From Lysobacterales bacterium (GTDB taxonomy: Bacteria; Pseudomonadota; Gammaproteobacteria; Xanthomonadales; Rhodanobacteraceae): DNA of 64,000 nt. The translations under genes and the position numbers were made by a program. Shown piece after piece: positions 53,096 to 62,522 of the stretch (the first letter of the stretch is position 1; each line of letters begins with the position of its first letter). Location of the stretch: NCBI GenBank assembly GCA_002632325.1, contig NSJK01000010.1, positions 1-64,000 on the forward strand. Direction: 5' to 3'. The notes below the pieces were generated by a model that was not told the DNA's origin, searched no databases, and saw nothing but the letters and a program-made list of their open reading frames with translations.

Positions 53096-55567
53096 ATGCA
53101 CCGCATCTGGCTTGCCAGTCTCGCCGCCCTGCTCACCGCGGTGGCAGCGCCCGCCCGGGCGACCACGCTTGAACAGGCGATGGCCGATCCCGACTGGATC
53201 GGACCGCCGGTCGAGCGGACGTGGTGGAGCCTCGACGGCCGCAACGTCTACTACCAGCTCAAGCAGAAGGGTTCGAGCGTGCGCGACCTGCACCGCATCG
53301 ATCTCGGCGACGGCAAGGACCTCATCGTCGATCCTGCCGCGATGGCCACTGCCGATGGCAGCGATCCGGTGTTCGACCGCGCTCACCAGCGCGCGGCCTT
53401 CGTGCGCAGCGGCGATGTGTTCCTGCGCGATCTGTCCAGCGGACGGCTGAGCCAGATCACGCGCACGCCGCAATTCGAAGGCTCGCCGCAGTTTTCTGCC
53501 GACGGCCGCGCGCTGCAGTACCGCAGCGGCAGCGACTGGTTCGTCTACGACATTGCCAGCGCGGTGAGTGGGCCGGCCGCCTTGCTGCGACTGGAGAAGG
53601 ACCCGCAGGCCAAGCAGCCCAATGACCTTGAGCGCCAGCAACTGCGCTATTTCTCCACCCTGCGCCAGATCAAGGCCGATCGCGAGGCGCGCAAGGCGCA
53701 TGCCGATGCCTTCGCCAAGGGCGATCCGAGCCGCCTCGGCCTGCCTTTCTTTCTCGGTGATGCAGTGGAGATCCAGGGCACTTCGCTCTCGCCCGATGGC
53801 CGCTGGCTGCTGGTTGTGACCTCGCCCAAGGGCTACGACGAAGGCCGTCACGGCAAGCTGCAGCGCTTCGTCACCGAATCGGGCTACGAGGAGCAGGAAG
53901 ACGAGCGCACGCGCGTGGGCCGCAACCTGCCGGCGCCGCAGTCGCTGCTCCTGCTCGACCTGCAGAAGCATGAGCAGAACGCGCTCGCGCTTGATGCATT
54001 GCCCGGCATCCACGACGACCCGCTCAAGGCGATCCGCGAGGAAAATGCCAAGCTCAAGGCCGAGCGCGGCGGCGATGAGGCCAAGGCCGAGACGCAGGCG
54101 GGCAAGGCCACGGCCGGCAAGAACAGCAAGAACAGCGCATCGAAAAAGGATGCCGCGCCCGAGCCCAAGGCGCGCGCAGTGCGCATCGTCTCGCGTGCCG
54201 AGGATGGCGGCGGTGGCGGCATCGCCTGGAGCGAAGACGGCAGCCAGCTCGCGATCCAGATCCGCGCGATCGACAACAAGGATCGCTGGATCGCCAGCGT
54301 CGATCTCGAACACGCCAAATTGCGCAGCGAACATCGCCTCACCGATCCGGCCTGGATCAACTGGAACTTCAACGATTTCGGCTGGAGCAAGGATGGCCGC
54401 AGCCTGTGGTACCTGTCCGAGGAGAGCGGCTATTCCCAGCTCTACAGCAAGGCGCCGGGCGGCAAGGCGCGCGCGCTGACCAGCGGCAGCTTCGAAGTCT
54501 CCGCACCCACGCTCTCAGCCGACGGTCGCTGGTTCTACCTGCGCGCGAACGTGCAGGCGCCCTACAGCTACGACCTGTATCGCGTGGCCAGCGGCGGCGG
54601 CAAACTCGAGCGCGTGACGCAGTTCAACGCGATCGACGGCTTCGCGCTCTCGCCCGATGGCAAGCGCCTGGCCGTGCAACATTCCAGCGCCTATGTGCCG
54701 GCCCAGCTCGCCGTGGTCGAGATCGACGGTGGCGCGGTGCGTGAACTCACCGACACGCGCACGCCGCAGTTCAAGGCGATCGAATGGATCGCGCCGCAGA
54801 TCGTCGCGGTGCCTTCCACGCACACCAAGGCGCCGATCTACGCAAAGTTCTACAAGGCACGCGATTTCGATGCGAACAAGCCACATCCGATCGTGATCTT
54901 CGTGCACGGCGCCGGCTATCTGCAGAACGTGCATCAGGGCTACCCGGCCTATTTCCGCGAGCAGATGTTCCACAACCTGCTCGCCGAGGAAGGCTATGTC
55001 GTGCTCGACATGGACTACCGCGCGAGCGAGGGCTATGGCCGCGACTGGCGCACCGCGATCTACCGCAACATGGGCCATCCCGAACTGGAAGACCTCATCG
55101 ACGGCGTGCACTGGCTGGAAAAAAATGCCGCCGGTGATTCGGCGCGGGTCGGCATCTACGGCGGTTCCTACGGCGGCTTCATGAGCCTGATGGCGATGTT
55201 CCGTGCGCCCGAGATCTTCAAGGCCGGCGCAGCGCTGCGCCCGGTCACCGACTGGACGCAGTACAACCACGAATACACCTCCAACATCCTCAACACGCCG
55301 CAGGATGATCCGATCGCCTACGAGCGTTCCTCGCCGATCGAATTCGCCGATGGCCTCAAGGGTTCGCTGCTGATCGCGCACGGCATGATCGATGACAACG
55401 TGCTGTTCGAGGATTCGGTGCGCCTGTACCAGAAGCTGATCGAGCTGCACAAGGACGACTTCGAACTGTCAGGCTATCCGCTCGAGCGCCACGGCTTCGT
55501 GCATCCCGATTCCTGGCTCGACGAGTACAAGCGCATCCAGCGCCTGTTCCGTTCGCGCCTGCAATGA
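53096..55567 (+). CDS. S9 family prolyl oligopeptidase-like peptidase
   Basis: An 823-residue exported serine peptidase. Signal peptide cut follows AAPARA (about residue 22). A seven-bladed propeller region (residues 40-560) contains repeated FS.DGR / LSPDGR motifs; the C-terminal alpha/beta-hydrolase domain has VIFVHGAGYL, the Ser nucleophile in GIYGGSYGGFMSLMAMF, the Asp in HGMIDDNVLFED and the His in PLERHGFVHPDSW. It is thus a DPP/POP-type peptidase, probably periplasmic. A Lys/Ala-rich stretch of about 45 residues (near 320-365) is an unusual linker inserted in the propeller. The stop overlaps the next gene (ATGA). Confidence 0.9.
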   Translation: MHRIWLASLAALLTAVAAPARATTLEQAMADPDWIGPPVERTWWSLDGRNVYYQLKQKGSSVRDLHRIDLGDGKDLIVDPAAMATADGSDPVFDRAHQRAAFVRSGDVFLRDLSSGRLSQITRTPQFEGSPQFSADGRALQYRSGSDWFVYDIASAVSGPAALLRLEKDPQAKQPNDLERQQLRYFSTLRQIKADREARKAHADAFAKGDPSRLGLPFFLGDAVEIQGTSLSPDGRWLLVVTSPKGYDEGRHGKLQRFVTESGYEEQEDERTRVGRNLPAPQSLLLLDLQKHEQNALALDALPGIHDDPLKAIREENAKLKAERGGDEAKAETQAGKATAGKNSKNSASKKDAAPEPKARAVRIVSRAEDGGGGGIAWSEDGSQLAIQIRAIDNKDRWIASVDLEHAKLRSEHRLTDPAWINWNFNDFGWSKDGRSLWYLSEESGYSQLYSKAPGGKARALTSGSFEVSAPTLSADGRWFYLRANVQAPYSYDLYRVASGGGKLERVTQFNAIDGFALSPDGKRLAVQHSSAYVPAQLAVVEIDGGAVRELTDTRTPQFKAIEWIAPQIVAVPSTHTKAPIYAKFYKARDFDANKPHPIVIFVHGAGYLQNVHQGYPAYFREQMFHNLLAEEGYVVLDMDYRASEGYGRDWRTAIYRNMGHPELEDLIDGVHWLEKNAAGDSARVGIYGGSYGGFMSLMAMFRAPEIFKAGAALRPVTDWTQYNHEYTSNILNTPQDDPIAYERSSPIEFADGLKGSLLIAHGMIDDNVLFEDSVRLYQKLIELHKDDFELSGYPLERHGFVHPDSWLDEYKRIQRLFRSRLQ

Positions 55568-56013
55568 ACGCGCGGCTGGCCCGTCTCCTGCTTGCTGCGA
55601 GCCTTGCGCCGATCCTGCTTGGCGCCTGCGGCGGCGCCAACAGTCGCCATGAGTGGGTGGTGCGCCATCCGCTCGGTTGCCGGCTCGATGAACAGCGCCT
55701 GGTGCGCGACACGCTCTATTTCGGTCGCGCGATCCCCGCCGGTGGTGAGGTCGCTGATGCGGATTGGCAAGGCTTCGAGCGGGATGTTCTCGCCCCGGCA
55801 CTGCCGTCGGGCTACACCGTGATCGACGGTCGCGGCCATTGGCGTGGCGCCGATGGCATGCTGCGCGGGGAAGCCAGTCGCATCGTGATCGCCGTGCATG
55901 CCGATGATGCGGCGACCCAGCAGCGCCTGCGTGCGGTGATTGCCGACTATCGCCAGCGCTTCGCACAGGAATCGGTGCTGCACGATCGCAGCGCGGTCTG
56001 CGCGACGTTCTGA
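55564..56013 (+). CDS. DUF3574 lipoprotein
   Basis: A 149-residue putative lipoprotein. The N-terminus MNARLARLLLAASLAPILLG is a signal peptide and GAC is the lipobox, with the lipid-carrying Cys near residue 22. The mature part (LVRDTLYFGRAIPAGGEVAD, FERDVLAPALPSGYTVIDG, GRGHWRG) matches the DUF3574 family of small beta-alpha proteins. The function is not known. It is coupled to the S9 peptidase by ATGA. Confidence 0.8.
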   Translation: MNARLARLLLAASLAPILLGACGGANSRHEWVVRHPLGCRLDEQRLVRDTLYFGRAIPAGGEVADADWQGFERDVLAPALPSGYTVIDGRGHWRGADGMLRGEASRIVIAVHADDAATQQRLRAVIADYRQRFAQESVLHDRSAVCATF

Positions 56014-56116
56014 TTCTCCGCGGCGCTGATGATGGCCGGCATCGCGTCGCCGCCGTGCTTGTCCGCCGCCTGTGCAACAGGCACCATGCCGGGTTGGACT
56101 GACCTGTGCTGGGTGC

Positions 56117-59100
56117 ATGGACGAGACGAACTTCCGCAATCTGCTCGCGCGCCACTGGACCAGCCTGTTCGAGCCGCGCACGCTCGAACGCGGGGTCCAG
56201 TATCAGCAGCGCGGGCTGGTGCGCGCGCTGCGCTACACGGCGGGTGATGGCGAAGGCGTGCTGATCGGCAGCGTGCAGGGTTCGGCGCGCGAGCCCTACA
56301 ACGCGGGTGTGCGTTTGCAGTGGAGCGGCGTCGATGCCGAGCTCGACAGCTACTGCACCTGCCCGATGGAATACGCCTGCAAGCATGTCGCGGCCTTGAT
56401 CCTGCAGGAACTGCGTGGCGCACCGGCAAGCGATGTCGTCGATGGCGCGGTGCCCGAGCCGCAGCTGGGCGCGTGGAAGAATTGGCTCGACGGCTTGCGC
56501 GCGGTCGGCCCTGCCACCAGTGCTGCATCGTCAGCACAGGCGCCCGTCGAGGAATCGGTCTGCGCGGTGCTGCTGCGCGCCGACCTCGGCAGTCCCGTGC
56601 CGACCCTGCAAGCTCAGGTGGTGCGCGTCAAACCCGGCAAGCGTGGTGGCTACGTCACGCCGCAACCTCTGCAACCCTCGTGGGCCGATCCGGCGCCGTG
56701 GCGGGGACTCGACGAGGCAACCTTCCAGCTCGTCGCCGGCCTGCGCATGCGTGTGCCGGTATTCGGTGGCAGCGGCGGCTGGTTCCAGCTCGCCTTCGAG
56801 GCCGACGAACCCTTGCTCGAAACCCTGCTCGCCTCCTTGCCGTGCTTTTTCGACAAGGTTTCGGCGGGCCGGCTCTCGCTCGGTTCGCTGCGTGCGCTGC
56901 GCATCGGCTGGGAAGCGCGCGATGACGGCACGCAGAAGCTCGCGCTCAGCGTCGATGGCGCCGCGGCCAAGAGTCGCCTGTTCAAGATCGGCGGCCTCTG
57001 GTACTTCGATCCGCAGGCGCGCGAGCTCGGTCGCGTCGATGGCAACCTGCGTCTGGCCGAAGCGGTGTTGCGCGCGCCGCCGTTGCTGCCCGAGCAGGTG
57101 CCCTTGTTGATGGAGCGCTGGCGCGACATGCCCTTGCTCGCGGCCCTGCCGCAACCGGCGGCACCAGTGGTCGAACGTCTGCGTGCGGTGGTGCCACAAC
57201 CGGTGCTCGCACTGCGCGCAGTGTCGGCCTATGCGCCGCCCAGTCGGCCCTATCAAGCCGGGATTGCACGACTGTCCTTCGACTACGCCGGCGTGCGTGT
57301 GCCGGCATTCCCGGCGCCCACGCGCGAGCGACATCGTCAGGGTGATCGCGTCGTCGAGATCGTGCGCGACCGTGCGCGCGAGATGGCCGCCTTCGAGCAG
57401 CTCGAGGAACTCTCGCTGGTTCCCGCCGAAATGCTCGCCTCGCTGCGCGGCATCGCCACACGCACGCTCAACGACAACGACTTCGTGCTCGCGCCTGGCC
57501 AAAGGCAGGTTGCCGCGGCCGACCAGCTCTTCGCACTGGCGCCGCGCCTGCGCGAATGCGGGTTCCGACTCGAATCCGATTCCGGTTTTCCGTTCGAGCT
57601 CATCGATGGCGAGGTGCAATGGAACTTCGAGATCGACGAGCACGCGGGCAGTCCGTGGTTCGACCTGCGTCTGGGTATCGACATCGGTGGCGAGCGCATC
57701 GACCTGTTGCCGATCCTGCATCGGCTGCTCGCCGATCCGGTCTTTCCGCTGGCGCCGCGCAAGGGCGAGCCCGAAGGCGCGACCTGGCTGGTGCCGCTCG
57801 ATGCGCGTCGCCGCATCTCGCTGCCGCTGAGCCAGTTGCGTGAACTGATCGCGCCCCTGCTCGAATGGCTGCAGGGTCCCTTGCGTGAGACCGACGGCGC
57901 GCTGCGCCTGCGGCGTGCCCAGGCGGATGTGATCGAAGCGCTCACGCCCGCGATCGCTGCGCCCTGGCGCGGCGGCGAGCGCCTGCGCGAGCAGCTCGAA
58001 CGACGCCACGGTCAGCGCGAGCCGATGCGCGAGCCCGAGGGCTTTCGCGCAAGCCTGCGCGGCTACCAGCGCGATGGTCTGGCGTGGCTCGATTTCCTGT
58101 CCGACTCGGGATTGGGCGGCATCCTTGCCGACGACATGGGTCTGGGCAAGACCGTGCAATTGCTCGCTCATCTGCTCGCGCGCAAGCAGCGCGGTCAACT
58201 CGAGCATCCTGCGCTGGTGCTCGCGCCGACCAGTCTGGTCGGCAACTGGCGCGACGAAGCGGCGCGCTTCACGCCCGATCTGCGCGTGCTGGTCGTGCAC
58301 GGGCCGCAGCGCCATGGCCTGCACGAGGAGATGGCGCGGCACGACCTCGTCATCACCACCTATCCCTTGCTGCTGCGCGACCATGAGCAACTGGCGGCGC
58401 AGGCGTTCTCGCTGCTGGTGCTCGATGAAGCGCAGGCGATCAAGAACGCCAAGAGCCGCGCCGCGAAGCTCGTGCGTGAGCTCGATGCGGGGCAGCGCAT
58501 CGCCATGACCGGCACGCCGCTGGAAAATCATCTCGGCGAGCTGTGGGCGCTGTTCGATGCGGTCGAACCGGGCCTGCTGGGGGACGATCGCCACTTCACG
58601 CGCTTCTTCCGCACGCCGATCGAAAAGCACGGCGATGCCGAGCGCCAGGATCGTCTCAATCGCCGCATCGCGCCCTTGATGTTGCGCCGGCGCAAGGAAG
58701 ACGTGCTCGCGGAACTGCCGGCCAAGACCGAGATCATTCGCCACATCGAACTCGAAGGTCGTCAGCGCGAACTCTACGAAACCCTGCGCCTGGCCCAGCA
58801 CCAACGCGTGCTCGAGGAAATGAAAAAGCGCGGCCTCGCGCAGAGCGGCATCGTCGTCATCGATGCCCTGCTCAAGCTGCGTCAGGTCTGCTGCGATCCA
58901 CGGTTGGTCAAACTCGAACGCGCGCGGCGCGTGGTCGAGAGCGCCAAGCTCGATCATCTGCTCGACATGCTCGACAGCCTCGTCGAGGAGGGTCGGCGTG
59001 TGCTCGTGTTCAGCCAGTTCGCGCAGATGCTGGCCTTGATCGAGGAAGCGCTTGATGCACGCAAGCTGCCGTACCAGACGCTCACCGGCGACACCCCCGG

Positions 59101-59458
59101 CACGCAGCGCACGGCCTTGGTGAAAAAGTTTCAGGATGGCAAGGTGCCGCTGTTTCTCATCAGCCTCAAGGCGGGCGGTGTCGGCCTCAACCTGACGGCA
59201 GCCGATACCGTGATCCACTACGACCCGTGGTGGAATCCCGCGGTCGAGGCGCAGGCGACCGATCGCGCCCATCGCATCGGCCAGGACAAGCCGGTGTTCG
59301 TCTACAAGCTGATCTGCACCGCGACGGTCGAGGAAAAGATCCAGGCGCTGCAGCAACGCAAGGCCGAACTTGCGCGCGCGGTGCTCGAAGGCGGCAGCAC
59401 GCAGGCGCTGCGTTTCGACGAGGACGACGTCGCCGAGCTGTTCGCACCGCTCGGCTGA
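56117..59458 (+). CDS. SWIM zinc-finger SNF2-family helicase
   Basis: An 1113-residue Swi2/Snf2 ATPase. The SWIM zinc finger is near residue 80 (CTCPMEYACKHVAAL, ligands Cys-x-Cys ... Cys-x-His). A middle region of about 500 residues has no known function. The helicase core starts at about residue 640: motif I GILADDMGLGKTVQLL, motif II LLVLDEAQAIKN, motif III MTGTPLENH, and motifs V-VI ISLKAGGVGLNLTAADTV and ATDRAHRIGQDK. It likely remodels nucleic-acid complexes, as RapA does with RNA polymerase. ATG at 56117 is chosen as the first to precede homology. uvrD follows after 46 bases. Confidence 0.88.
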   Translation: MDETNFRNLLARHWTSLFEPRTLERGVQYQQRGLVRALRYTAGDGEGVLIGSVQGSAREPYNAGVRLQWSGVDAELDSYCTCPMEYACKHVAALILQELRGAPASDVVDGAVPEPQLGAWKNWLDGLRAVGPATSAASSAQAPVEESVCAVLLRADLGSPVPTLQAQVVRVKPGKRGGYVTPQPLQPSWADPAPWRGLDEATFQLVAGLRMRVPVFGGSGGWFQLAFEADEPLLETLLASLPCFFDKVSAGRLSLGSLRALRIGWEARDDGTQKLALSVDGAAAKSRLFKIGGLWYFDPQARELGRVDGNLRLAEAVLRAPPLLPEQVPLLMERWRDMPLLAALPQPAAPVVERLRAVVPQPVLALRAVSAYAPPSRPYQAGIARLSFDYAGVRVPAFPAPTRERHRQGDRVVEIVRDRAREMAAFEQLEELSLVPAEMLASLRGIATRTLNDNDFVLAPGQRQVAAADQLFALAPRLRECGFRLESDSGFPFELIDGEVQWNFEIDEHAGSPWFDLRLGIDIGGERIDLLPILHRLLADPVFPLAPRKGEPEGATWLVPLDARRRISLPLSQLRELIAPLLEWLQGPLRETDGALRLRRAQADVIEALTPAIAAPWRGGERLREQLERRHGQREPMREPEGFRASLRGYQRDGLAWLDFLSDSGLGGILADDMGLGKTVQLLAHLLARKQRGQLEHPALVLAPTSLVGNWRDEAARFTPDLRVLVVHGPQRHGLHEEMARHDLVITTYPLLLRDHEQLAAQAFSLLVLDEAQAIKNAKSRAAKLVRELDAGQRIAMTGTPLENHLGELWALFDAVEPGLLGDDRHFTRFFRTPIEKHGDAERQDRLNRRIAPLMLRRRKEDVLAELPAKTEIIRHIELEGRQRELYETLRLAQHQRVLEEMKKRGLAQSGIVVIDALLKLRQVCCDPRLVKLERARRVVESAKLDHLLDMLDSLVEEGRRVLVFSQFAQMLALIEEALDARKLPYQTLTGDTPGTQRTALVKKFQDGKVPLFLISLKAGGVGLNLTAADTVIHYDPWWNPAVEAQATDRAHRIGQDKPVFVYKLICTATVEEKIQALQQRKAELARAVLEGGSTQALRFDEDDVAELFAPLG

Positions 59459-59504
59459 GACGATTTCTGCGCGTGCGTCCACGCTGCGCCGATACAATGC
59501 GCGG

Positions 59505-61706
59505 ATGGACGTTTCGCATCTGCTCGATGGGCTCAACGACGCGCAGCGCAGCGCGGTGACCGCGGCGCCCGGCGACTACCTCGTGCTCGCCGGCGCCGGC
59601 TCGGGCAAGACGCGCGTGCTCACCCACCGCATCGGTTGGTTGCTGCAGGTCGAGCGTGTCTCGCCCTGGTCGGTGCTCGCGGTGACCTTCACCAACAAGG
59701 CGGCTGCCGAGATGCGCGCGCGTACCGAGCAGTTGGTGTCGGCCGATGCACGCGGACTGAGCATCGGCACCTTCCACGGTATCGCCCATCGCCTGCTGCG
59801 CCGGCACTGGCGTGAGGCGCGGTTGCCCGAGACGTTTCAGATCCTCGATGCCGACGACCAGCAACGTCTGGTCAAGCGCGTGATCCGCGATCTGGGCGTC
59901 GATGAAGCGCGCTTTCCGCCGCGTCAGGCGAGCTGGTTCATCAATGGCGCCAAGGACGAGGGCAAGCGCCCCGACGCCATCGATCCCGGCTTCAATCCGG
60001 CCAATCGCGTGTTGTTGGACATCTATCGCGCTTACGAGGCGGCCTGTCAGCGCGGCGGCATGGTCGATTTCGCCGAGCTGCTGCTGCGCGCGCATGAATT
60101 GTGGTTGCACGATGAGGCCTTGCTCGCGCACTACCGCGAGCGCTGGCGGCATCTGCTGGTCGACGAATTCCAGGACACCAACACCTTGCAATACGCCTGG
60201 CTGCGCGTGCTCGCCGGGAGCAGCGGGCGCTGTTTCGTGGTCGGTGACGACGATCAGGCGATCTACGGCTGGCGCGGCGCGCGGGTGGAAAATGTGCAGC
60301 ATTTCCTGCGCGATTTTCCCAAGGTGCAGACGATACGGCTGGAGCAAAATTACCGTTCCACCGGCAACATCCTTGCCGCTGCCAATGCGGTGATCGCGCA
60401 CAATCCCGCGCGTCTGGGCAAGCAGTTGTGGACCGCAGGCAACGAGGGCGCGCCGATCGACCTGTACGCGGCCTACAACGAGCAGGACGAGGCGCGCTAC
60501 GTGGTCGAACGCATCCGCGCCAATCTGCGCGAAGACGCGCGGCCGAGCGACCACGCGATCCTGTACCGCTCCAACGCGCAATCCCGCAATTTCGAGGAGC
60601 AGCTCGCCCAGCATGGCGTGGCCTATCGCGTCTACGGCGGCCTGCGCTATTTCGATCGCGCCGAGGTCAAGGACGCGCTCGCCTATCTGCGTCTGGCTAC
60701 CAATCGCAATGACGATGCGGCTTTCGAGCGCGCGGTCAACACGCCGCCGCGCGGGATCGGCGAGCGCACGCTCGACAACTTGCGCCGACGCGCGCGTGGC
60801 GAAGGCATTGCGCTGTGGCAGGCCGCGCAGCAGGAACTCGCGCAGGGCGAACTCGCCTCGCGCGCCAAGCATGCGCTGCGGGCGTTTCTGGATCTCATCG
60901 ACACGCTGGCGCGCGAGTGTCGCGGTGAGGTCGGAGATGATTCGGGCAAGGCATATGAGTTGTGTCTGTCGGAACAGGTCGAGCAGGCACTCGCATGCTC
61001 GGGCCTGCGCGACTACTACGAGAAGGACAGTCGCGGCAGCGCCGAGTCACGTGTGGAGAACCTCGATGAACTCGCCAACGTCGCTGCGCGCTTCGAACGC
61101 AACGCCGAGGACATCGAGGCCGGTCTGTCGGAACTCTCGGCCTTCCTTGCCCACGCCGCGCTCGAGGCGGGCGAGGGGCAGGGCGAGGCGTGGCAGGACT
61201 GCGTGCAGCTCATGACCCTGCATTCGGCCAAGGGTCTGGAGTTCCCCACGGTCTTCCTCGTCGGGCTTGAAGAAGGACTGTTTCCGAGCCAGAAATCGAC
61301 CGATGACGCCGCCCGGCTCGAAGAAGAGCGGCGCCTCGCCTATGTCGGGATCACCCGCGCGCGCGCACAGCTCGTGCTCTGCCACGCCGAGTCTCGCCGC
61401 CTGCACGGGGTGGAATCCTATGCGCGGCCCTCACGCTTCCTCGCAGAAATCCCCGCCAATCTGCTGCGTGATGTGCGCCCGCGCGCCCAGGTCAGCCGAC
61501 CGGTGTTTGCATCCGGTGCCGCGCAGCGCATGGAATCGGCCGTCCCGTTCAAGCTGGGTCAACGCGTGAACCATGCGAGTTTTGGCGAAGGCGTGGTGCT
61601 TGCCTACGAAGGCGCCGGCGCGCACACCCTGATCGAAGTCAACTTCGCCGGTCACGGACGCAAACGACTGGTGCTCGCCTACGCCAATCTGGGGCCGTTG
61701 CCCTAG
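59505..61706 (+). CDS. uvrD: DNA helicase II (UvrD)
   Basis: A 733-residue superfamily 1A helicase for nucleotide excision and mismatch repair. Motif I AGAGSGKTRVLTHRI, Ia FTNKAAAEM, II LLVDEFQDTN, III VVGDDDQAIYGWRGA, IV RLEQNYRST, V MTLHSAKGLEFPTVF and VI YVGITRARAQL are all intact. The C-terminal tudor-like part (FKLGQRVNHASFGEGVVLAY) is typical of UvrD and PcrA and contacts RNA polymerase. MDVSHLLDGLNDAQRSAV is the normal start; TACAAT at 59493-59498 may be its own -10 box. Confidence 0.95.
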   Translation: MDVSHLLDGLNDAQRSAVTAAPGDYLVLAGAGSGKTRVLTHRIGWLLQVERVSPWSVLAVTFTNKAAAEMRARTEQLVSADARGLSIGTFHGIAHRLLRRHWREARLPETFQILDADDQQRLVKRVIRDLGVDEARFPPRQASWFINGAKDEGKRPDAIDPGFNPANRVLLDIYRAYEAACQRGGMVDFAELLLRAHELWLHDEALLAHYRERWRHLLVDEFQDTNTLQYAWLRVLAGSSGRCFVVGDDDQAIYGWRGARVENVQHFLRDFPKVQTIRLEQNYRSTGNILAAANAVIAHNPARLGKQLWTAGNEGAPIDLYAAYNEQDEARYVVERIRANLREDARPSDHAILYRSNAQSRNFEEQLAQHGVAYRVYGGLRYFDRAEVKDALAYLRLATNRNDDAAFERAVNTPPRGIGERTLDNLRRRARGEGIALWQAAQQELAQGELASRAKHALRAFLDLIDTLARECRGEVGDDSGKAYELCLSEQVEQALACSGLRDYYEKDSRGSAESRVENLDELANVAARFERNAEDIEAGLSELSAFLAHAALEAGEGQGEAWQDCVQLMTLHSAKGLEFPTVFLVGLEEGLFPSQKSTDDAARLEEERRLAYVGITRARAQLVLCHAESRRLHGVESYARPSRFLAEIPANLLRDVRPRAQVSRPVFASGAAQRMESAVPFKLGQRVNHASFGEGVVLAYEGAGAHTLIEVNFAGHGRKRLVLAYANLGPLP

Positions 61707-61751
61707 AATGGCCGCCTTGCAATCCGCGCGGCGTGGCCGCATCTGACCGAC

Positions 61752-62255
61752 ATGGCCCTGCTCACGATTCTCGAGTTTCCCGACCCGCGACTGCGCACCA
61801 AGGCGCAGCCGGTGACCGTGTTCGACGCGCAGCTCAAGCAGCTCGTCGCCGACATGTTCGAAACCATGTATGCGGCGCCGGGCGTGGGTCTGGCCGCGAC
61901 CCAGGTCAATGTGCATCAGCAGTTGCTGGTGATGGACATGTCCGAGGACAAGTCCGACGCGCGCGTGCTGATCAACCCGCGCCTGCTCGAAAAGAGCGGC
62001 GAGCAGATCTTCCAGGAAGGCTGCCTGTCGTTTCCCGGCATCTATGCCGATGTCGAGCGCGCGCTGCGGGTCAAGGTCGCGGCACAGGATGTCGATGGCA
62101 AGCACATCGAGTTCGAGGTCGAAGGCCCGCTCGCGGTGTGCGTGCAGCACGAGATGGATCATCTGGCCGGCAAGGTGTTCGTCGATCACCTCTCGTCGCT
62201 CAAGCGCTCGCTCCTGCTCAAGAAGCTCGACAAGAAGCGCAAGCAGAGCGCCTGA
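61752..62255 (+). CDS. def: Peptide deformylase
   Basis: A 167-residue metalloenzyme that removes the formyl group from new proteins. The three motifs are GVGLAATQ (residues 46-53), EGCLSFPG with the metal Cys, and QHEMDHLAG with the two metal His and catalytic Glu. The C-terminus [10 protein letters not shown] is basic, as in type 1B enzymes. fmt, its frequent partner, is not behind it. A TAGAAT box at 61704-61709 suggests a promoter directly after uvrD. A repeat cluster follows. Confidence 0.95.
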   Translation: MALLTILEFPDPRLRTKAQPVTVFDAQLKQLVADMFETMYAAPGVGLAATQVNVHQQLLVMDMSEDKSDARVLINPRLLEKSGEQIFQEGCLSFPGIYADVERALRVKVAAQDVDGKHIEFEVEGPLAVCVQHEMDHLAGKVFVDHLSSLKRSLLLKKLDKKRKQSA

Positions 62256-62309
62256 GCCGACCCGGCTGCGGGCGCGTCGCGCCCATCATCGAGATTCCGT
62301 TCTCCCTGG

Positions 62310-62502
62310 CAGACTGCTGAAAATCCCTTTCCAGCAGCCTGATAGCGCAGTGCAGGGATGCACTGCACGCGAATCGATCACGCATTGATTGATTCGTCGG
62401 AGACGAGTCCGGGCATGTACCGAACTCGTCGAGATGAAGAAGTCCAGGATGGACTTTTTCAGCACCCTGTTGGATTCCGCGCGCCGTTCACGCGGCGCGC
62501 GG
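62310..62502. repeat. Cluster of hairpin repeats between def and the lyase gene
   Basis: At least six hairpins lie in 190 bases: CTGCTG/CAGCAG (62314-62337), GCAGTGCA/TGCACTGC with loop GGGA (62347-62366), CGAATC/GATTCG (62370-62396), GACGAGT/ACTCGTC (62402-62430), AAGTCC/GGACTT followed by T5 (62440-62460) and CCGCGCGCCG/CGGCGCGCGG (62477-62502). Two related units, CCCTTTCCAGCAGCCTGAT and GGACTTTTTCAGCACCCTGT, suggest a degenerate duplication. The arrangement resembles REP/BIME-type intergenic repeats. The 62440 hairpin could terminate def. No gene is supported in 62256-62522. Confidence 0.6.
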
Positions 62503-62522
62503 AGTGATCGCGTGCCGCAGAC

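Noticed and set aside
56531..59536. A 1001-codon minus-strand open frame opposite the SNF2 gene
   Set aside because: All helicase motifs are on the plus strand. The minus frame has no recognisable domain.
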